Shown piece by piece: positions 44,078-56,620 of a stretch of 64,000 bases of DNA (positions are counted from its first letter, which is position 1; each line of letters begins with the position of its first letter). The translations under genes were made by a program, and so were the position numbers. The stretch comes from Nocardioides halotolerans DSM 19273 (lineage in GTDB: Bacteria > Actinomycetota > Actinomycetes > Propionibacteriales > Nocardioidaceae): the NCBI RefSeq assembly GCF_000422805.1, contig NZ_KE383922.1, positions 161,984-225,983 of the forward strand, in the 5' to 3' direction. The notes under the pieces were generated by a model, which was not told where the DNA came from, did no database searches, and saw only the letters and a program-made list of their open reading frames with translations.

Positions 44078-44272
44078 GACAGTGCAGCAAAAGGGCGGAC
44101 ATGGCGCCCGAATGCTGCACTGTCGTGGAACCGGTCGCCCTCGTCAGCTGTTTGCACCACATCCGGGACGTCTGGCGGATCGGATGTGGTGCAAACCGCC
44201 CGGCGCCCGACCGGGCCCTGGCGCGACGACAGTGCAGCAAATGGTCGCGCATGGCGCCCTGATGCGGTGCAG
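44078..44272. repeat. Three inverted repeats in the aldolase-uricase gap
   Basis: GACAGTGCAGCA (44078-44089) pairs perfectly with 44113-44124. GTTTGCACCACATCCG (44150-44165) pairs perfectly with 44181-44196 around a 15-nt loop. A second GACAGTGCAGCA (44226-44237) faces an imperfect partner at 44261-44272. The first and third share arm and loop sequence (ATGGCGCCC) and are copies of one element flanking a different one. They may act as a terminator for the aldolase gene or a control site for the uricase operon. Confidence 0.75.
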
Positions 44273-44283
44273 TCCCGCGCCGT

Positions 44284-44289
44284 TAGGGT
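44284..44289 (+). promoter_or_regulatory. Predicted -10 hexamer TAGGGT for leaderless uricase operon
   Basis: TAGGGT ends six bases before ATG 44296, just after the last inverted repeat. No Shine-Dalgarno sequence is visible. Confidence 0.5.
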
Positions 44290-44295
44290 GCGGGC

Positions 44296-45186
44296 ATGGC
44301 CACGGTCCTGGGAGCGAACCAGTACGGCAAGGCGGAGAACCGCGTCGTCCGCATCGTCCGCGACACCGCGCGGCACGAGATCCGCGACCTCAACGTGTCG
44401 ACGTCGCTGCGCGGGGCGTTCGCCGACGCCCACGTCAGCGGCGACCAGGCGCTGGTGCTGCCGACCGACACGCAGAAGAACACCGCGTTCGCCTACGCCA
44501 AGCTGCACGGGGTCGACTCGATCGAGGACTACGCGCTCGCGCTGGGCCGCAGGCTGATGGAGGCGTGCACGGCCGCGACGGCGGCCCAGGTGCGGGTCGA
44601 GGAGTACGCTTGGGACCGCCTGGGCGACCACTCGTTCGTCCGCCGGGGCGGCGCGGTGCGCACCTGCGTCGTCACGGTCGGCCGTGAGGGCGAGGCGCAC
44701 GTGATCTCCGGGGTGCAGGAGCTGGTGCTGCTCAACTCGACCGACTCGGAGTTCAAGGGCTTCCTGAAGGACGAGTTCACGACGCTGCCCGAGGCCGACG
44801 ACCGGATCCTCGCGACCTCGCTCGTCGCCAAGTGGCGGCACGGCGGCAGCGAGGGCGTCGACTGGAACGGGTCGTACGACGCCGCGCTGGCCACGCTGCT
44901 GAAGACCTTCGCCGGCACCTACTCCCGTGCGCTGCAGGAGACGCTGCACTCGATGGGCTGCGCGCTCCTCGACGAGCAGCCGGGGGTCGCCGAGGTGAGG
45001 TTCTCCGCGCCCAACAAGCACCACTTCCTCGTCGACTTCTCGGGGTTCCGGGTCGACGGGCTGACCAACGACGGCGAGGTGTTCATCGCCGCCGACCGGC
45101 CCTACGGCCTGATCGAGGCCCAGGTGACCCGCGACGACGGGCCACCGGCCGGCGACGCGTGGCTGCACGTGCCGGGGTTCTGCTGA
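44296..45186 (+). CDS. pucL: Urate oxidase (factor-independent urate hydroxylase)
   Basis: Oxidises urate with O2 to 5-hydroxyisourate without a cofactor. The 296-residue protein has both T-fold halves. The catalytic Lys12 is in NQYGKAENR, Thr57-Asp58 in LPTDTQKNTAFAYAK, and the His in APNKHHFLVDF, with substrate contacts in EFKGFLKDEFTTL. The stop TGA shares a base with the ATG of the decarboxylase gene. It heads the five-gene uricase-to-ureidoglycolate operon, so the whole set is probably controlled from the promoter upstream. Confidence 0.96.
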   Translation: MATVLGANQYGKAENRVVRIVRDTARHEIRDLNVSTSLRGAFADAHVSGDQALVLPTDTQKNTAFAYAKLHGVDSIEDYALALGRRLMEACTAATAAQVRVEEYAWDRLGDHSFVRRGGAVRTCVVTVGREGEAHVISGVQELVLLNSTDSEFKGFLKDEFTTLPEADDRILATSLVAKWRHGGSEGVDWNGSYDAALATLLKTFAGTYSRALQETLHSMGCALLDEQPGVAEVRFSAPNKHHFLVDFSGFRVDGLTNDGEVFIAADRPYGLIEAQVTRDDGPPAGDAWLHVPGFC

Positions 45187-45638
45187 TGCCCGGGGTGGAG
45201 GTCACCCGCGAGGTGCTGCTGGGCTGCCTGTCGGTGCCGCGGTTCGCCGACGAGGTGCTCGCCGGGCAGCCGTACGCCGACCGCGACGAGGTCATCGTCG
45301 CGGCCGACCGGGCCGCACGCGAGCTGACCGACGAGGAGCTCGACCAGGCGCTGTCCGGCCACCCGCGCATCGGCGAGCGCGGGGGTGCGCAGTCGCAGCG
45401 GGAGCAGTCGGGCGTCGACACCGGCGACGAGACCGCCGCGCGGCTGCGGGCCGGCAACGCGGCGTACGAGGAGCGCTTCGACCGCGTGTTCCTGATCCGC
45501 GCGGCCGGCCGCGACGCCGACGAGATCCTCGTCGAGCTGGAGCGGCGCCTGGGCAACGACGACGCCACCGAGCGCGCCGAGACCGTCGACAACCTCCGCC
45601 AGATCGCGCTGCTGCGGCTGGAGGCGGCGCTCTCGTGA
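45186..45638 (+). CDS. uraD: 2-oxo-4-hydroxy-4-carboxy-5-ureidoimidazoline decarboxylase
   Basis: Decarboxylates OHCU to S-allantoin, the third step of urate breakdown. The 150-residue all-helical protein has the GHPRIGER signature with the catalytic His, the FNAAYEERF-like GNAAYEERFDRVFLIRAAGR, and ELERRLGNDDATERAETVDNL (landmark around residues 118-138). ATG 45186 overlaps the uricase stop by one base (TGATG), so the open frame further upstream is ignored. Co-occurrence with uricase and HIU hydrolase makes the assignment firm. Confidence 0.95.
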   Translation: MPGVEVTREVLLGCLSVPRFADEVLAGQPYADRDEVIVAADRAARELTDEELDQALSGHPRIGERGGAQSQREQSGVDTGDETAARLRAGNAAYEERFDRVFLIRAAGRDADEILVELERRLGNDDATERAETVDNLRQIALLRLEAALS

Positions 45639-45943
45639 GCACGCTCTCGACCCACGTCCTCGACACCGCCGCCGGCCTCCCGGCGACGGGGGTCCGGGTG
45701 GTCCTCGAGACCCGCTCGGGCACGCCGATCGACGAGTCGGTGACCGACCACGACGGGCGGATCGGCTCGCTGGGCGGCGAGCTCGCGGCCGGCGACTACG
45801 TGCTGAGGTTCGCCACCGAGTCCCACTTCGAGCACAGCTTCTTCCCCGAGGTGGTCGTGGTGTTCACGATTTCCGACGAGCGCCACCACCACGTGCCGGT
45901 GCTGCTCAGCCCCTACGGCTACTCCACCTACCGTGGCAGCTGA
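45635..45943 (+). CDS. uraH: 5-hydroxyisourate hydrolase
   Basis: Transthyretin-like enzyme that opens 5-hydroxyisourate to OHCU. The 102-residue protein starts [17 protein letters not shown], the family's His signature, and ends in YSTYRGS, the C-terminal tetrapeptide hallmark YRGS. The GTG start overlaps uraD as GTGA, and its end overlaps the allantoinase start by 11 bases. The gene order hydroxylase-decarboxylase-hydrolase is not the order of the reactions. Confidence 0.96.
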   Translation: MSTLSTHVLDTAAGLPATGVRVVLETRSGTPIDESVTDHDGRIGSLGGELAAGDYVLRFATESHFEHSFFPEVVVVFTISDERHHHVPVLLSPYGYSTYRGS

Positions 45944-47279
45944 GCTCGACCTCGTCGTCCGCGCCCGGCGTGCGGTCATCGGGCCCCGCGAGGTGCCCGC
46001 CGCGGTGGGGATCGCGGGCGAGCGGATCGCCGCGGTGACGGCGTACGACGACCCGCCGGCAGCCGCGCGGGTCGTGGACCTCGCCGACGACGAGGTGCTG
46101 CTGCCCGGCCTGGTCGATACGCACGTGCACGTCAACGAGCCGGGCCGCACCGAGTGGGAGGGGTTCGCGACCGCCACCCGGGCGGCGGCCGCCGGCGGGG
46201 TCACCACGATCCTCGACATGCCGCTCAACTCCGTCCCGCCGACCACGACCGTCGAGGCACTGGAGACCAAGCGGGCCGTCGCCGAGGGCCAGGTCTCGGT
46301 CGACGTGGGGTTCTGGGGCGGGGCGGTGCCCGGCAACGTGCCGGACCTCGGGCCGCTGCACGAGGCCGGGGTGTTCGGGTTCAAGTGCTTCCTGCTCGAC
46401 TCGGGGGTCGAGGAGTTCGGCCACCTCGAGCCCGACCAGCTCGCGCTCGCGATGAAGGAGACCGCCGCGCTCGGCGCGCTGATGATCGTGCACGCCGAGG
46501 ACGGCGGGCTGCTCGACGAGGCGGCGCTCGACGGCGGCCGCTACGCGGGGTTCCTCGCCTCGCGGCCCAAGGCCGCCGAGGAGGCCGCCATCGACCTGGT
46601 CATCGCGCAGGCCCGCGCGACCGGTGGCCGGGCGCACGTCGTGCACCTCAGCGACGCGGACGCGGTCGCCGCCCTGCGGGCCGCGCGCACTGACGGCGTC
46701 GACCTCAGCGTGGAGACCTGCCCGCACTACCTGACCTTCGACGCCGAGCACGTCGCCGACGGAGCCACCGAGCTCAAGTGCTGCCCACCGATCCGCGAGG
46801 CCGCCAACCGGGAAGCGCTGTGGGCGGCGCTGGCAGCGGGCGACCTCGACTTCGTGGTGTCCGACCACTCGCCCTGCACGGTCGACCTCAAGCGGCGCGG
46901 CGGCGGTGACTTCGGAGAGGCCTGGGGCGGCATCGCGTCGGTCCAGCTCGGGCTGCCCGCCGTGTGGACCGGTGCCCGCGAGCGCGGGCACGCGCTGGTC
47001 GACGTGGTGCGCTGGATGGCCACCGCCACGGCCGACCGCGTGGGGCTCGCCCACAAGGGCCGGATCGAGGTCGGCGCCGACGCCGACCTGGTGCGCTTCG
47101 CACCCGACGAGGAGTTCACCGTCGACGTGACGAGGCTGCACCACCGCAACCCGGTCTCGGCGTACGCCGGCCGCCGGCTCGCCGGCGTCGTCCGCGAGAC
47201 CTGGCTGCGCGGCGTACCGGTGGCCGACGGCGACGAACAGAGCCCGCGAGGACGACTGCTGAGGAGAGGCGAGCGATGA
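45933..47279 (+). CDS. allB: Allantoinase
   Basis: Hydrolyses allantoin to allantoate. The 448-residue amidohydrolase has the metal-binding [20 protein letters not shown], the carboxylated Lys in [26 protein letters not shown] and the Asp in [11 protein letters not shown] 45933 lies inside uraH, the best start for the N-terminal beta region. The last bases form ATGA with the next gene. The product is allantoate, but no allantoate amidohydrolase gene is seen in the window. Confidence 0.94.
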   Translation: MAAELDLVVRARRAVIGPREVPAAVGIAGERIAAVTAYDDPPAAARVVDLADDEVLLPGLVDTHVHVNEPGRTEWEGFATATRAAAAGGVTTILDMPLNSVPPTTTVEALETKRAVAEGQVSVDVGFWGGAVPGNVPDLGPLHEAGVFGFKCFLLDSGVEEFGHLEPDQLALAMKETAALGALMIVHAEDGGLLDEAALDGGRYAGFLASRPKAAEEAAIDLVIAQARATGGRAHVVHLSDADAVAALRAARTDGVDLSVETCPHYLTFDAEHVADGATELKCCPPIREAANREALWAALAAGDLDFVVSDHSPCTVDLKRRGGGDFGEAWGGIASVQLGLPAVWTGARERGHALVDVVRWMATATADRVGLAHKGRIEVGADADLVRFAPDEEFTVDVTRLHHRNPVSAYAGRRLAGVVRETWLRGVPVADGDEQSPRGRLLRRGER

Positions 47280-48091
47280 CCTACTACGTGCCGAAGGGCG
47301 GGCTGCCCCCGCAGACGGCGCTCACGACCGACCGGGCGAGGTTCACCGAGGCCTACGCAGTGATCCCGGCGCGCACGCTCAGCGACATCACGTCGTCCTA
47401 CCTGCCCGGCTGGGACGGCATGCGGATGTGGGTGCTGGCGCGGCCGCTGTCGGGATTCGCCGAGACGTTCAGCCAGTACGTCGTCGAGGTCTCGCCCGGC
47501 GGCGGGTCCGACCACCCTGAGGCCGACCCGGGCGCCGAGGCGGTGCTGTTCGTGGTCGACGGCGCGCTCGCGCTCACCGTCGACGGTGCGGAGCACGCCC
47601 TCGAGCCGGGCTCCTACGCGTTCCTGCCGCCCGGCACCGACTGGACCCTGCGCAACAACGGCGCCGGCACCGCGGCGTTCCACTGGATCCGCAAGGCCTA
47701 CCACCGCGTCGAGGGGCTCGACGTGCCGCCGGCGTTCGTCACCCGCGAGCAGGACGTCGCGCCGCTGGAGATGCCCGGCACCGACGGCGCCTGGTCGACG
47801 ACCCGCTTCGTCGACCTCGCGGACCTGCGCCACGACATGCACGTCAACATCGTGAACTTCCAGCCCGGCGGCGCGATCCCGTTTCCGGAGACGCACGTGA
47901 TGGAGCACGGCCTCTACGTGCTCGAGGGCAAGGCGGTCTACCTGCTCAACCAGGACTGGGTCGAGGTCGAGGCCGGCGACTTCATGTGGCTGCGCGCGTT
48001 CTGCCCGCAGGCCTGCTACGCCGGCGGCCCGGGCCCGTTCCGCTACCTGCTCTACAAGGACGTCAACCGGCACGTGGAGCTGCGGGTCTGA
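47276..48091 (+). CDS. allE: (S)-ureidoglycine aminohydrolase
   Basis: A 271-residue bicupin that releases ammonia from (S)-ureidoglycine to give (S)-ureidoglycolate. Both cupin barrels are visible: [19 protein letters not shown] with [12 protein letters not shown], and [23 protein letters not shown] with [16 protein letters not shown], which carry the metal-binding His/Glu residues. GAGGAGAGG precedes the ATG, which overlaps allB as ATGA. Its substrate comes from allantoate amidohydrolase, so that enzyme must be encoded elsewhere. Confidence 0.93.
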   Translation: MTYYVPKGGLPPQTALTTDRARFTEAYAVIPARTLSDITSSYLPGWDGMRMWVLARPLSGFAETFSQYVVEVSPGGGSDHPEADPGAEAVLFVVDGALALTVDGAEHALEPGSYAFLPPGTDWTLRNNGAGTAAFHWIRKAYHRVEGLDVPPAFVTREQDVAPLEMPGTDGAWSTTRFVDLADLRHDMHVNIVNFQPGGAIPFPETHVMEHGLYVLEGKAVYLLNQDWVEVEAGDFMWLRAFCPQACYAGGPGPFRYLLYKDVNRHVELRV

Positions 48092-48248
48092 CCCCCCGCG
48101 CGAGAAGCGCGTGTCGCCGCTGGTCGTCGTCAGGACGGGCGCGCGCGGGTAGGGTGGCCGGGCGGTCCGCTGTTCGCATGGACAACCAGCGGGTCGTTCC
48201 CCACCGGGACCAGCAACCATGCCAATCGTCACCTGACGGGAGGTGCGG

Positions 48249-52038
<3,790 letters not shown>

Positions 52039-52042
<4 letters not shown>

Positions 52043-52857
52043 GCTCCTGGTTCGCCGGCGTGGCGGCGCTGCGCGCCGCGCGCGAGCCCGGGGTGCTGGT
52101 CACCGTGACCGACGTCCGCGGGCACGCGCCGCGCGAGGCCGGCGCCAAGATGGTCGTCTCCGGGTCGTCGACGTGGGCGTCGATCGGCGGCGGCAACCTC
52201 GAGGAGGAGGCCGTACGCCGCGCCCGCGACCTGATCGGCTCGGCCGCGAGCGCGCCGGCGTCGTTCACCGCGAACCTCTCCGACAAGGCGCCGTTCCAGC
52301 ACGGCGTGCAGTGCTGCGGGGGAGAGGTGACCGTGCTCCTCGAGCCGCTCGCCGTGGTGCCGTCGGTCGCGATCTTCGGGGTCGGCCACGTCGGGCTGGA
52401 GCTGGCGCGGATCCTCGCCCGTCACGACCTCGACCTGCACCTGGTCGACTCGCGCTCCGCACACCTCACCGAGGCCGAGCTCGCGCCGCTGGCCGACTCG
52501 GTGGCGGCCGTGCACACCCACCACGTCCCGGTGATCCCCGAGCTCGTGCTCGGCGAGCTGCCGCCCGGCACGCGTGTGCTGGTGCTGACCCACGACCACG
52601 CCGAGGACCTCGCGATCATCGACGCCGCGCTGCGCTGCGGCCACCTCGGCCCGATCGGGCTGATCGGGTCGTCGGCGAAGTGGGCGCGGTTCCGCTCGAC
52701 CCTGCTGGCGTCGTTCCCGGCCGACGTGGTCGACCGCGTGGAGACTCCGATCGGGCTGCCGGGCGTCACGACCAGCAAGGAGCCCGCGGCGATCGCGGTC
52801 TCGGTCGCGGCCGGGCTGCTGGCGGCGTTCGAGCGCGAGGGCGTCACCTCGAGGTGA
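52039..52857 (+). CDS. xdhC: Xanthine dehydrogenase accessory protein XdhC
   Basis: A 272-residue chaperone that binds molybdenum cofactor, supports its sulfuration and delivers it to XdhB. The N-terminal XdhC/CoxI domain (DVRGHAPREAGAKMVV, SIGGGNLEEEAVRRAR, CCGGEVTVLLEPL) is followed by a Rossmann domain (IFGVGHVGLELARIL, DHAEDLAIIDAALR, LIGSSAKWARF). GTGA overlaps join it to xdhB and guaD, so all four are co-translated. Confidence 0.94.
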
Positions 52858-54131
52858 CTGTCTTCCGCGGCACCTTCCTCGACACGCCGCGCAGCCCCTT
52901 CACGGGGGGTCAGCTGCGCGCGGAGTCCGACCTCGCCCTCGTCGTCCGCGACGGGGTGATCGTCGCGCGCGAGCCCTACACCTCCTCGGTGCACGACGGC
53001 TCCGAGGAGGTCGTCGACCTGCGCGACGGCCTGGTGCTGCCGGGCTTCGTCGACACCCACGTGCACTTCCCGCAGGTGCGCGCGATCGGCGGCCTCGGCA
53101 TGCCGCTGCTCGACTGGCTCGAGAAGTGCGCGCTGCCCGAGGAGGCGCGGCTCGCCGACGCGGCGTACGCCGCCTCCGTGGCCGCCGACTTCGTCTCCGG
53201 GCTCGTGCGGGCCGGCACGACGACCGCCCTGGTCTTCGGCTCGCACTTCGCCTCCGCGGTCGACGCGCTGTTCACCGAGGCGACCCGGGTCGGCCTCCGG
53301 GTCACCTCCGGACTGGTGCTGTCCGACCGGATCCTGCGCGAGGACCTCTTCACGACGCCCGAGCGCGCCTATGCCGAGGGCCTCGAGCTCGCCAAGCGGT
53401 GGCACGGCCAGGGCCGGACCCGCTACGCCGTCACGCCGCGCTTCTCGCTGTCGTGCTCCGACGCGCTCATGGACTCGGCCGGGTCGCTGCTGGCCGACGG
53501 GCCGGAGCTGTGGTTCACCTCCCACCTCAACGAGAACGTCGAGGAGATCGAGGGCGTCCGGCAGCTGTTCGGCTGCGACTACGCGTCGTCGTACGAGCGC
53601 TCCGGCCTGCTCGGCCCGCGCAGCGTCCTCGCCCACAACGTGCACCCCTCGCTCCAGGAGCTGATGATGCTGGCCCGGCACGGCGCCGCGGTCGCGCACT
53701 GCCCGACGTCCAACGCCGCGCTCGGGAGCGGGCTGTTCCCGCTGGGCTCGCACCTCGCCCTCGGGGTCCGGGTCGCGCTCGGGTCGGACGTGGGTGCCGG
53801 CACGGGCTTCTCGCTGTTCAAGGAGGGCCTGCAGGCCTACTTCGCCCAGCAGCTGCTCGGCCGCGAGGGTCACCGCCTCTCGTCGCGGCACCTGCTGCAC
53901 CTCGCCACCGCCGCGGGTGCCGACGTGCTCGGCCTCTCCGACGTGATCGGTGACTTCTCGGTCGGCAAGGAGTTCGACGCCCTCTGGCTCCGCCCCGCGG
54001 CCGACTCGACCCTCGACGTCGCGCTGCGCCACGCCGACGACCACGACGACGCGCTCGCGAAGGCCTTCGCCCTCGCCACCCCCGCGGACGTCGCGGGGAC
54101 GTGGGTCGCCGGCGCTCCTGTCTCGGGATAG
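52854..54131 (+). CDS. guaD: Guanine deaminase
   Basis: Converts guanine to xanthine and ammonia, feeding xanthine dehydrogenase. The 425-residue amidohydrolase has the metal ligands His69 and His71 in GFVDTHVHFPQ, SHLNENVEEI, LAHNVHPS, HCPTSNAALGSG and the Asp in GSDVGAGTGFSLF. GTG 52854 overlaps the xdhC stop. The last codons lie in the left arm of a perfect 20-bp hairpin, which is a likely terminator for the xdh operon. Confidence 0.95.
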   Translation: MTVFRGTFLDTPRSPFTGGQLRAESDLALVVRDGVIVAREPYTSSVHDGSEEVVDLRDGLVLPGFVDTHVHFPQVRAIGGLGMPLLDWLEKCALPEEARLADAAYAASVAADFVSGLVRAGTTTALVFGSHFASAVDALFTEATRVGLRVTSGLVLSDRILREDLFTTPERAYAEGLELAKRWHGQGRTRYAVTPRFSLSCSDALMDSAGSLLADGPELWFTSHLNENVEEIEGVRQLFGCDYASSYERSGLLGPRSVLAHNVHPSLQELMMLARHGAAVAHCPTSNAALGSGLFPLGSHLALGVRVALGSDVGAGTGFSLFKEGLQAYFAQQLLGREGHRLSSRHLLHLATAAGADVLGLSDVIGDFSVGKEFDALWLRPAADSTLDVALRHADDHDDALAKAFALATPADVAGTWVAGAPVSG

Positions 54132-54186
54132 TCCCAGACGTTCTCGACGTACCTCAGACGTGTCGGGAACGTCTGGGACTATCCCG
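54124..54186 (+). terminator. Perfect 20-bp inverted repeat overlapping the guaD stop
   Basis: CGGGATAGTCCCAGACGTTC (54124-54143) is exactly complementary to 54167-54186, with a 23-nt loop. The guaD stop TAG is at 54129-54131, inside the left arm. There is no T run. The long loop resembles the 4555-5032 units in style, so it may be a palindromic repeat that also acts as an end signal. Confidence 0.6.
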
Positions 54187-54226
54187 GCGCAGCGCGGCGC
54201 GGCGTGGCCGGGGGTCGGGGGTGGGA

Positions 54227-54535
54227 GGTTGCGTGCTGACCGCTGGACGGGGCTTGCGCCGGTGCGGCGGTGAGTCAGCAACCTGACGGGGCCGGCTCGG
54301 GACGCCCGGAGGTTGCGTGCTGACCGCTGGGCGGGCTTGCGTCGGTGCGGCGGTGAGTCAGCAACCTGAACCGGGCGGTTCGGGTGTCGGCAGGTTGCCT
54401 GCTGACCGCTGCCCCGTCCCGCCTCGGTGCGGCGGTGAGTCAGCAACCTGAGCCGGGCGGTTCGGGTGTCGCCAGGTTGCCTGCTGACCGCTGCCCAGGA
54501 CCGCTGCCCAGGACCGCTGCCCAGGACCGCTGCCA
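54227..54535. repeat. Second array of 82-84-bp palindromic units (array B)
   Basis: Units starting GGTTGC lie at 54227, 54311, 54393 and 54475. Each carries CTGACCGCTG and, about 30 bases on, GCGGTGAGTCAGCAACCTG, giving a stem with the same arms as array A (2745-3592). The last unit degenerates into a short tandem CCAGGACCGCTGC repeated about three times (54491-54530). The 640-bp gap from guaD to the gene at 54772 holds the hairpin, this array and the broken gene at 54552-54716. Confidence 0.8.
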
Positions 54536-54551
54536 TGGCCCGCGCGCGGGT

Positions 54552-54716
54552 TCAGCCGACCCGGCCGTCGGCGTCGCGCCGTTCGACCCAGACCAGGAAC
54601 GCCGCCACCGCGAGGAACGACGCCAGCGAGGCCAGGGCGACGCCGAGGCCGCCGCTTGCCCAGGCCAGGCCGGGCAGCAGGATGCCTACCCATCAGAGGC
54701 GTCGTACCCGCTCCAT
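54552..54716 (-). pseudogene. Small membrane protein gene with an in-frame TGA
   Basis: From ATG at 54716 the frame reads MERVRRL, TGA (54695-54693), then WVGILLPGLAWASGG and about 30 further hydrophobic residues ending VWVERRDADGRVG and TGA at 54554-54552. Without the TGA it would be a 54-residue protein with one or two membrane helices and a charged end. A single change (CGA to TGA) explains the break. No in-frame ATG or GTG follows soon after the stop, so the hydrophobic part is probably not expressed. It may be a decayed gene, a sequencing error or chance. Confidence 0.4.
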
Positions 54717-54771
54717 GCCCCGAGTGTGACGTGCCGGCCGTCGCCGCGCAGCCCGGTGGGAGCATCTGTGC

Positions 54772-55142
54772 ATGACCACGTTCGCGATGCCGGACCCCCA
54801 CCCGGCCATCGGGGCGCTGCTCGCCGTCACGGCGTCCCGCAACGCCACCGTCGAGCTGACCGCCGACACGCTGACCGTCCGCCTCGGCCTCACCTGGCAC
54901 GCCGAGATCCCTCGCGCCTCGATCACCAGCGCCGCGCCCGACCCGACGCGCCGGATCAGCATCGGCGCCCACGGCTGGCGCGGCGACTGGCTGGTCAACA
55001 CCAGCACCCGGGGCCTGGTCGTCCTGACCATCGACCCGCCCGCGCCCGCTGCCTGGGCGTCCCGGTCCGGCTGACCCGGCTTCGGGTCAGCCTGGCCGAG
55101 CCCGCGGCGTTCCTGGCCGAGCTCGCCGCGCCGGCCGCCTGA
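54772..55142 (+). pseudogene. Small uncharacterised gene, apparently frameshifted near its 3' end
   Basis: The frame from ATG 54772 runs 100 residues (SRNATVELTADTLTVRLGLTW, GDWLVNTSTRGLVVLTIDPP) and stops at 55074. From about 55040 the neighbouring frame continues sensibly with RCLGVPVRLTRLRVSLAEPAAFLAEL, ending at 55142. Removing two bases (a GC duplicate in CCGCGCCCG) joins them into about 122 residues reading DPPARCLGVPVRL. The fold is unknown; it looks like a small beta-rich domain. Either the gene is decayed, or the sequence has an error, or the 100-residue form is genuine. Confidence 0.5.
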
Positions 55143-55221
55143 GCACGTACGCCGCCGGCACGTGGCCGCGATTCGTGGCAGGTCGGCAGGAACCGACCTG
55201 CGCAGCAGGACGCGTTCGAAG

Positions 55222-56421
55222 ATGATGGCCCGCATGACCGGCGCCGGCATCGAGCCCAGCATCGACCCCGACAGAGTCGAGCCCACCAGCATCGAGCCCG
55301 ACACCAAGGACTGGACGTGGGTGCTGCGCGAGCCCTGCCCCGAGTGCGGCTTCGTCGCGGCGCACCTCGACCGGGCCGACCTCGGCCGCCTGCTCCGCAC
55401 CGACGCCGCCGGCTGGGCCGCCGTCCTCGCCCAGCCCGACGCGCGGCAGCGGCCCGACGGGAGCACCTGGTCGCCGCTGGAGTACGCCTGCCACGTCCGC
55501 GACGTGCACCGCATCTTCGGCGCGCGGGTCCGCCTGATGCTCGACGAGGACGAGCCGACGTTCGCCAACTGGGACCAGGACGTCACGGCGGTCGAGTCGC
55601 GCTACGACCTGCAGGAGCCGGCCGTCGTCGCCGAGGAGCTGCTCGAGGCCGCCGAGGCGGTGGCGGCGACGTACGACGGCCTGCGCGGCGCGAGCGACGA
55701 CACCTGGGCGCGCCGCGGGCTGCGCGACAACGGCAGCGAGTTCACCGTCGACTCGATCGCGCGCTACCACCTGCACGACGTCGTGCACCACAGCCACGAC
55801 GTGCGCCGCTCGGCCGCGCGGGCGACTGTCTCCGCCTACGACGGCAACGCGACCGAGTACAGCGATGCCGTCGCCGACGTCAACGACGGCGTGCGCGCGG
55901 AGCTCGACTGGCTCGCGTCGGTGCTCCCGCCGGGCGGCCGGGTGCTCGAGATCGGCAGCGCCGGCGGCCGCGACGCGCTCGCGCTGGAGGAGCGCGGGCT
56001 GGTGGTCCGGCGCACCGACGTCACGCCGGCGTTCGTCGAGCTGATGCGCAGCCGCGGGCACGACGCCGAGCTGCTCGACCCGCTGACGGACGACCTCGTC
56101 GACGAGCGGCACGGGCCCTACGACGGGGTCTGGGCCAACGCCTGCCTCCTCCACGTCGCGCGCGAGGACCTGCCGACCGTGCTCCGCAACCTCGCCGGCG
56201 CCACGCGCCCAGGCGGCGCGCTGGCCATGACCCTGAAGGAGGGCGACGGCGAGGAGTGGTCCGTGCACGGACACGTGCGAGCGCCGCGGCGGTTCGTCTA
56301 CTGGCGCGAGGCGCCGCTGCGTGCGGTGCTGGCCGACGCCGGCTGGCGGGTGCAGGACCTCACCCACGACGTCGGCACCACCGGCCAGGAGTGGCTGACG
56401 ACCAGGGCCGTGCGATTCTGA
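55222..56421 (+). CDS. DinB-like domain fused to a class I methyltransferase
   Basis: A 399-residue protein. The N-terminal part (about 25-200) has PCPECGFV and a DinB-type four-helix pattern with its metal-binding His residues (SPLEYACHVRDVHRIF, then HLHDVVHHSHD). The C-terminal part (about 205-399) is a SAM-dependent methyltransferase with motif I VLEIGSAGGRDA, GPYDGVWANACLLHV and TRPGGALAMTLKEGDGEEW. DinB-fold proteins often act as thiol transferases. The fusion's substrate is unknown. ATG codons at 55222, 55225 and 55234 are alternatives; the first has AGGA about ten bases upstream. It ends five bases before DUF3046. Confidence 0.8.
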   Translation: MMARMTGAGIEPSIDPDRVEPTSIEPDTKDWTWVLREPCPECGFVAAHLDRADLGRLLRTDAAGWAAVLAQPDARQRPDGSTWSPLEYACHVRDVHRIFGARVRLMLDEDEPTFANWDQDVTAVESRYDLQEPAVVAEELLEAAEAVAATYDGLRGASDDTWARRGLRDNGSEFTVDSIARYHLHDVVHHSHDVRRSAARATVSAYDGNATEYSDAVADVNDGVRAELDWLASVLPPGGRVLEIGSAGGRDALALEERGLVVRRTDVTPAFVELMRSRGHDAELLDPLTDDLVDERHGPYDGVWANACLLHVAREDLPTVLRNLAGATRPGGALAMTLKEGDGEEWSVHGHVRAPRRFVYWREAPLRAVLADAGWRVQDLTHDVGTTGQEWLTTRAVRF

Positions 56422-56425
56422 CGCG

Positions 56426-56620
56426 ATGAGGCACACCGAGTTCTGGGAGCGGATGGAGCAGGCCCTCGGGCCGGCCTACCACCGGTCCTGGGCGAGCCAG
56501 TTCGTGATGGCGGAGCTCGGCGAGCGGACCGCCCAGGAGGCGCTCGACGCCGGCGTACCCCCCAAGCAGGTCTGGGCCGCCGTGTGGCGGGCGCTCGAGC
56601 TCCCGGCCCGCGAACGGTGA
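56426..56620 (+). CDS. DUF3046 protein
   Basis: A 64-residue protein starting MRHTEFWERMEQALGPAY and containing QEALDAGVPPKQVWAAVWRALELP, the hallmarks of DUF3046, an actinobacterial family usually encoded just upstream of recA. No function is established. Its stop overlaps the GTG of the mtnP-like gene (GTGA). Its presence marks the return of the conserved gene order after the accessory region. Confidence 0.9.
   Translation: MRHTEFWERMEQALGPAYHRSWASQFVMAELGERTAQEALDAGVPPKQVWAAVWRALELPARER

Noticed and set aside
54693..54695. TGA as selenocysteine or programmed readthrough
   Set aside because: No SECIS-like element or selenium genes were seen, and the position is expected to be an Arg or another ordinary residue. 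A point mutation or error is simpler.
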